DNA of 64,000 bases from VRUE01 sp963727465. Its GTDB lineage: Bacteria; Actinomycetota; Thermoleophilia; Solirubrobacterales; 70-9. Made by a program: the position numbers and the translations under genes. Of the stretch, positions 59,793 through 64,000 are shown one piece after another. The stretch covers positions 1-64,000 of the forward strand of contig CAVSGL010000005.1 in NCBI GenBank assembly GCA_963727465.1, in the 5' to 3' direction. Position 1 is the stretch's first letter. Each line of letters opens with the position of its first letter. The notes under the pieces were generated by a model, which saw only the letters and a list, made by a program, of their open reading frames with translations, did no database searches and was not told the DNA's origin.

Positions 59793-59795
59793 ACC
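59749..59795. repeat. palindromic element B, copy 2 (start of the AbiEi/DUF559 gene)
   Basis: Perfect 13-bp arms GGTGTGGCGACTT and AAGTCGCCACACC with CCCC/GGGG inside. It contains the probable start codon of the gene on the minus strand. Copy 1 is at 48406. Confidence 0.95.
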
Positions 59796-59847
59796 TGCCG
59801 ATCTCTCCCCCTCCCGCGCCTGTGCGACAGCTTCGCGGTGGGAAACT

Positions 59848-60441
59848 ATGCGCACGATGCGGGTGCTGATCGCAGACGACCACGGCATCGTTCGCTCGGG
59901 GCTGCGGCTGCTGCTCGAGCGGCAGCCGGACATCGATGTGGTCGCCGAGGCGTCGGACGGGGCCGAGGCGCGCGACATCGCCGTCCGCGAGCGGCCCGAC
60001 CTGGCGATCCTCGACGTGAAGATGCCGAAGCTGACCGGCTTGCAGGCGACGCGCGAGATCAAGGCGCAGTCGCCCGAGACCGCGGTGCTGATCCTCTCGA
60101 TGCACGACGACGCGCGCTACGTCAACGAGGCGCTCGCGGCCGGCGCCTCGGGCTACGTGGTGAAGACCCAGGCCGACACCGATTTGCTCGCCGCGATGCG
60201 GGCGGTCGAGCGCGGCGAGTCCTTCCCGGCGCCCGCCTCGGCGGGCGAGCTGACCCCGCGCGAGCAGGAGATCGTCAAGCTCGTCGCCGAGGCGCACACG
60301 ACGAAGGAGATCGCGGCGATCCTCCACCTCTCCGAGAAGACGGTCGAGAACCACCGCGCCAACGCCATGCGTAAGCTGGGAATGCGCGACCGGGTCGAGC
60401 TCGTGCGCTACGCGATCCGGCAGGGGCTGATCGAGGCCTGA
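59848..60441 (+). CDS. NarL/FixJ-family response regulator
   Basis: Receiver domain MRVLIADDHGIVRSGLRLLL with phospho-Asp56 (AILDVKMPKLTG) and Lys in GYVVKTQADTDLL, followed by a LuxR-type DNA-binding domain LTPREQEIVKLVAEAHTTKE with LSEKTVENHRANAMRKLGM. 197 residues. It pairs by family with the NarL-type kinase at 58019. ATG 59848 or ATG 59857. The MFS exporter ATG overlaps its stop (TGATG), so the exporter is a likely member of the same operon and perhaps its target. Confidence 0.95.
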   Translation: MRTMRVLIADDHGIVRSGLRLLLERQPDIDVVAEASDGAEARDIAVRERPDLAILDVKMPKLTGLQATREIKAQSPETAVLILSMHDDARYVNEALAAGASGYVVKTQADTDLLAAMRAVERGESFPAPASAGELTPREQEIVKLVAEAHTTKEIAAILHLSEKTVENHRANAMRKLGMRDRVELVRYAIRQGLIEA

Positions 60442-61925
60442 TGACCACAGAGGGAGAATTCAGAGAGAAACGCTGGCTGGCGCTGGTGCTGCTCTGCTCG
60501 GCCCAGTTCGTCGTCGTCCTCGACGCCTCGATCGTCAACGTCGCCCTGCCCTCGATCGGCGACGCGCTGCACTTCTCGCAGGAGAACCTGCCCTGGGTCG
60601 TCAACGCCTACGTGCTCACCTTCGGCGGCTTCCTGCTGCTCGGCGGGCGCACCGCCGACCTGCTCGGGCGGCGGCGGGTCTTCATGGGCGGCCTGCTGCT
60701 GGTCGCCGTCGCCTCGCTCGCCGCCGGCTTCGCCTCCAGCGAGGGCCAGCTGATCGCGGCGCGGGCGGCGCAGGGCCTGGGCGCGGCGATCATCTCGCCG
60801 GCGGCGCTCTCGATCGTCACCACGACCTTCAGCGACGGCGCCGAGCGCAACAAGGCGCTCGGCGTCTGGGGCGCGGTCGCCGGCTCCGGCGGCGCCGCCG
60901 GCGTCCTGCTCGGCGGCATCCTCACCGACGGGCTCGGCTGGGAGTGGGTGCTCTGGGTCAACGTGCCGGTCAGCCTGATCGCCTTCGCCCTCTCCCCCCG
61001 GCTGATCGCCGAGAGCCGCGCCGAGCACGAGACCCGCGCCTTCGACGTCGCCGGCGCGGTCACCGTCACCGCCGGTCTCTCGCTGCTCGTCTACGCGATC
61101 GTCGACGCGGCGAGCGCCGGCTGGGGATCGGCGCAGACGCTCGGCCGGATCGGCGTCTCGCTCGTCCTGCTCGCCGCCTTCGTCGCGATCGAGCTGCGCT
61201 CGGCGAAGCCACTGATGCCGTTCGCGATCTTCCGCATCCGCACCCTGACCGGCGCCAACGTCGTCGGCCTGCTGGTCGGCGCCTCGCTCTTCTCGATGTT
61301 CTTCTTCATCTCCCTCTACATGCAGCAGGTGCTCGGCTACAGCGCGATCCACGCCGGCCTCTCCTACCTGCCGCTGGCGCTGACGATCATGGCCTCGGCG
61401 ACGATCGCCTCGCAGCTCGTCACCCGCTTCGGCTACAAGCCGATCCTCGCCGCCGGCATGCTCTTCATCGTCGCCGGGCTGCTCTGGTTCAGCCGCGTCT
61501 CGGTCGGCGGCGGCTTCACCACCGACATCCTCGGCCCCTCGCTGCTCGCCGCGGCGGGGCTCGGCTTCTCCTTCGTGACGACGACGATCGCCGCGGTCTC
61601 CGGCGTGCGGGAGAGCGAGTCGGGCCTGGCCAGCGGCCTGATCAACACCTCGCAGCAGATCGGCGGCGCGCTCGGGCTGGCGGTGCTCTCCTCGATCGCG
61701 ACCTCGCGCACGCACGACCTGACGCCCGCCGGAAGCCCGCCGAGCCTCGACGCGCTCACCGAGGGCTTCCAGTCGGCCTTCCTCGGCGGCGCCGCGATCG
61801 CCGCGCTCGGCTTCGTCCTCACCCTGGTCCTGATCCGCAGCCGCGACAGCCGCGCCCACGTCGAGCTCGGCCAGGCCGAGGCGGCGCCCGCCGGGCAGGA
61901 GGCGACCGAGCCCGCCTCCCCATAA
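60441..61925 (+). CDS. MFS drug exporter, DHA2 (14-helix) family
   Basis: Proton-driven multidrug exporter of the EmrB/QacA type, 494 residues with about 14 hydrophobic segments. Motif A is GRTADLLGRRRVFMGGLLL; the DHA2 motifs VVVLDASIVNVALPSIG (helix 1) and GSGGAAGVLLGGILTDGLGW (motif C, helix 5) are present. The ATG overlaps the response-regulator stop. Substrate not predictable. Confidence 0.93.
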   Translation: MTTEGEFREKRWLALVLLCSAQFVVVLDASIVNVALPSIGDALHFSQENLPWVVNAYVLTFGGFLLLGGRTADLLGRRRVFMGGLLLVAVASLAAGFASSEGQLIAARAAQGLGAAIISPAALSIVTTTFSDGAERNKALGVWGAVAGSGGAAGVLLGGILTDGLGWEWVLWVNVPVSLIAFALSPRLIAESRAEHETRAFDVAGAVTVTAGLSLLVYAIVDAASAGWGSAQTLGRIGVSLVLLAAFVAIELRSAKPLMPFAIFRIRTLTGANVVGLLVGASLFSMFFFISLYMQQVLGYSAIHAGLSYLPLALTIMASATIASQLVTRFGYKPILAAGMLFIVAGLLWFSRVSVGGGFTTDILGPSLLAAAGLGFSFVTTTIAAVSGVRESESGLASGLINTSQQIGGALGLAVLSSIATSRTHDLTPAGSPPSLDALTEGFQSAFLGGAAIAALGFVLTLVLIRSRDSRAHVELGQAEAAPAGQEATEPASP

Positions 61926-61951
61926 CCGACCCCTTCAGTAGGATTTAGCTC

Positions 61952-62428
61952 ATGCTGTTCTCGACGAAAGCCGAGTACGGAGTCCGCCTGATGGTCGAGC
62001 TCGGCCGCCAGCCGGGATCCGGGCCGGTATCGCTGAGCGCCGTCGCCGAGGCCGAGCGCCTGCCGCTCTCCTACCTCGAGCACCTGGTGGCCAAGCTGCG
62101 CAACGCCGGCCTCGTCAGCTCGACCCGCGGCGCCCACGGCGGCTACCGGCTGGCGCAGCCGGCGGATTCGATCACGCTCGACCAGGTGGTCGAGGCGCTG
62201 GAAGGTCAGATCGCGCCGATGGAGTGCTTCCACGAGACTCCCGAGGGCAAGGTGCTCTGCTCGCACGAGAGCGACGGCGACCGCGCCTGCGCGACCAAGC
62301 TGCTCTGGACGCGCGTCCAGGGCGGCGTCACCAAGGCGCTGGCCGGCACGACGCTGGCCGAGCTGGTCGAGTTCTCCGGCGGCTCGGCGGGCAACGCCGA
62401 GAAGACGCCGGTCGGCAGCGCCGCCTGA
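61952..62428 (+). CDS. Rrf2 family regulator, IscR/SufR-like
   Basis: A 158-residue Rrf2 protein with the N-terminal winged helix (MLFSTKAEYGVRLMVELGRQ; LRNAGLVSSTRGAHGGYRLA wing) and three cysteines, C92, C103 and C113, which can hold a [2Fe-2S] cluster as in IscR. It stands directly before sufC and sufS, so it probably senses Fe-S status and controls them. ATG 61952 has AGGA about 12 nt upstream. A C-terminal Gly/Ala-rich tail is not conserved in the family as I know it. Confidence 0.9.
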   Translation: MLFSTKAEYGVRLMVELGRQPGSGPVSLSAVAEAERLPLSYLEHLVAKLRNAGLVSSTRGAHGGYRLAQPADSITLDQVVEALEGQIAPMECFHETPEGKVLCSHESDGDRACATKLLWTRVQGGVTKALAGTTLAELVEFSGGSAGNAEKTPVGSAA

Positions 62429-62457
62429 ACGAAGAAAACCCCAGAAACGGAGCGAAA

Positions 62458-63229
<772 letters not shown>

Positions 63230-63239
63230 CCTCGCGCCG

Positions 63240-64000
63240 ATGGAGCCGACGACGACCACGCCCGCGTCGGCCTTCCCGATCGAGAAGGTCCGCGCCGCCT
63301 TCCCCGCGCTGGAGCGCGAGGTCCACGGCCGCCCGGTCGCCTACCTCGACAGCGGCGCCAGCGCCCAGCGGGTGCTGGCCTCGATCCAGGCGGTCGACCG
63401 CTACGAGCGCGCCCACCACTCCAACGTCCACCGCGGCTCGCACACGCTCTCGGCCGAGGCGACGGCAGCCTACGAGGGCGCCCGGGCGACGGTCGCCGAC
63501 CACCTCGGCGCCGCCGACCGGCGCGAGGTGATCTTCGTCCGCAACGCGACCGAGGCGATCAACCTGGTGGCGCGCGCCTGGGGCGACGCCAACCTCGGCC
63601 GCGGCGACCGCGTCGTGCTGACCGAGATCGAGCACCACTCGAACATCGTCCCCTGGCAGCAGCTCGCCGAGCGGGCCGGGGCCGAGATCGACTGGGTGCC
63701 GGTGGACGACGAGGGCCTGCTCGACCTCGACGCCTACGCGGCGCTGCTCGAGCGCGGGCCGAAGCTGGTCGCGGTCGCCCACGTCTCCAACGTGCTCGGC
63801 AGCGAGAACCCGCTCGCCGAGATCGCCCGGCTGGCGCACGAGGCGGGCGCGCTGGTGCTCGCCGACGGCGCCCAGGCGGCGCCGAAGCTGCCGCTCGACG
63901 TGGCCGAGCTCGGCGTCGACTTCTACGCCCTCACCGGGCACAAGCTCTACGCGCCGACCGGGATCGGGGCGCTGTGGGCGAAGCTCGACCTGCTGCGCGA
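63240..64000 (+). CDS. sufS: cysteine desulfurase SufS (3' end outside window)
   Basis: Class V aminotransferase-fold PLP enzyme that takes sulfur from cysteine for Fe-S assembly. Seen are VAYLDSGASAQRVLASIQAV, VIFVRNATEAINLVARAWG, EIEHHSNIVPWQQLAERAGA, VLADGAQAAPKLPLDVAELG and the PLP lysine in YALTGHKLYAPTG (Lys235). The catalytic-Cys region lies beyond the edge. ATG 63240 follows sufC by 10 nt. Confidence 0.95.
   Translation, partial: MEPTTTTPASAFPIEKVRAAFPALEREVHGRPVAYLDSGASAQRVLASIQAVDRYERAHHSNVHRGSHTLSAEATAAYEGARATVADHLGAADRREVIFVRNATEAINLVARAWGDANLGRGDRVVLTEIEHHSNIVPWQQLAERAGAEIDWVPVDDEGLLDLDAYAALLERGPKLVAVAHVSNVLGSENPLAEIARLAHEAGALVLADGAQAAPKLPLDVAELGVDFYALTGHKLYAPTGIGALWAKLDLLR

Noticed and set aside
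61925..61951. Stretch CTTCAGTAGGATTTAGC before the Rrf2 gene resembling the moeZ/cysM motif
   Set aside because: Similarity is partial and lacks the inverted pair; AGGA there is better explained as the ribosome binding site.

Overview
The window is high-GC DNA (about 70%) that reads like an actinobacterium, most probably of the class Thermoleophilia (Solirubrobacterales/Gaiellales type). The reasons are the gene content: a mycobacterial-type CysO/CysM/Mec cysteine pathway, a GuaB3-type IMP dehydrogenase-like protein, a c-di-AMP riboswitch before an M23 peptidase, many GTG/TTG starts, 4-bp start/stop overlaps and DUF559/AbiEi proteins. This assignment is inference; no rRNA or tRNA gene was seen.

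Layout. 1-3771 (minus): cytochrome c oxidase subunits I (cut by the window edge) and II, then a glycosyltransferase. 3803-4638: a zinc-ribbon ORF broken by a 5'-truncated IS481 transposase. 5549-9745: a GatC/AtzG-like small protein, an amidase and a DrrA-type ABC exporter with two permeases, followed by a GH63-like hydrolase remnant. 10535-15337 (minus): infA, CCA-adding enzyme, alr, a CBS protein and a frameshifted NAD(P)HX repair gene. 15386: a Fic protein. 16559-22482 (minus): a DUF3352-type lipoprotein, glmS, glmM, rpsI, rplM. 22598-25647: riboswitch and M23 peptidase, a Fur-family regulator with a ZIP transporter, a membrane protein. 25703-36: guaA, guaB3, pfkB, a DD-carboxypeptidase, a LysM protein, HU, then pmbA/tldD with two small partners. 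34936-41328: a tiny membrane protein, CDF transporter, rdgB, rph, an RTX protein and a large LuxR-type ATPase regulator. 41355-44913: VapBC, a Flp pilin, an inserted NYN nuclease gene between 131-bp direct repeats, a glycosyltransferase and a coiled-coil protein. 44932-51629: nadB, a hydantoinase A/B pair, a DUF1802 protein and a degenerate peptidase-MA-like protein. 51681-56910: TetR, a CrtA-like protein (frameshifted), and the cysteine cluster moeZ-cysO-cysM-methyltransferase-mec-DUF2007. 57067-64000: htpX, a NarL-type two-component pair split by an AbiEi/DUF559 gene, an MFS exporter, and an Rrf2 regulator with sufC and sufS (cut by the edge).

How genes work together. Several strings are translationally coupled by ATGA/GTGA/CTGA overlaps: HU-LysM-DacA-PfkB; roadblock-small protein-TldD-PmbA; moeZ to mec; ABC exporter genes. 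Cell-wall precursor supply (glmS/glmM, alr), wall cutting (M23, DacA) and its second-messenger control (c-di-AMP) cluster in this segment. Sulfur chemistry appears twice (CysO pathway; Suf genes).

The most unusual trait is a set of at least six different 45-125 bp palindromic DNA elements (called A-F here). They lie at gene ends and also inside reading frames, where they are translated: in GlmM, ribosomal protein S9, the DD-carboxypeptidase, a membrane protein, the HyuA tail, the AbiEi/DUF559 start and a CrtA-like tail. A second trait is four single-base frameshifts in short G/C runs of otherwise conserved genes, which could be assembly errors. I saw no CRISPR array and no gap above about 300 bases without a gene.
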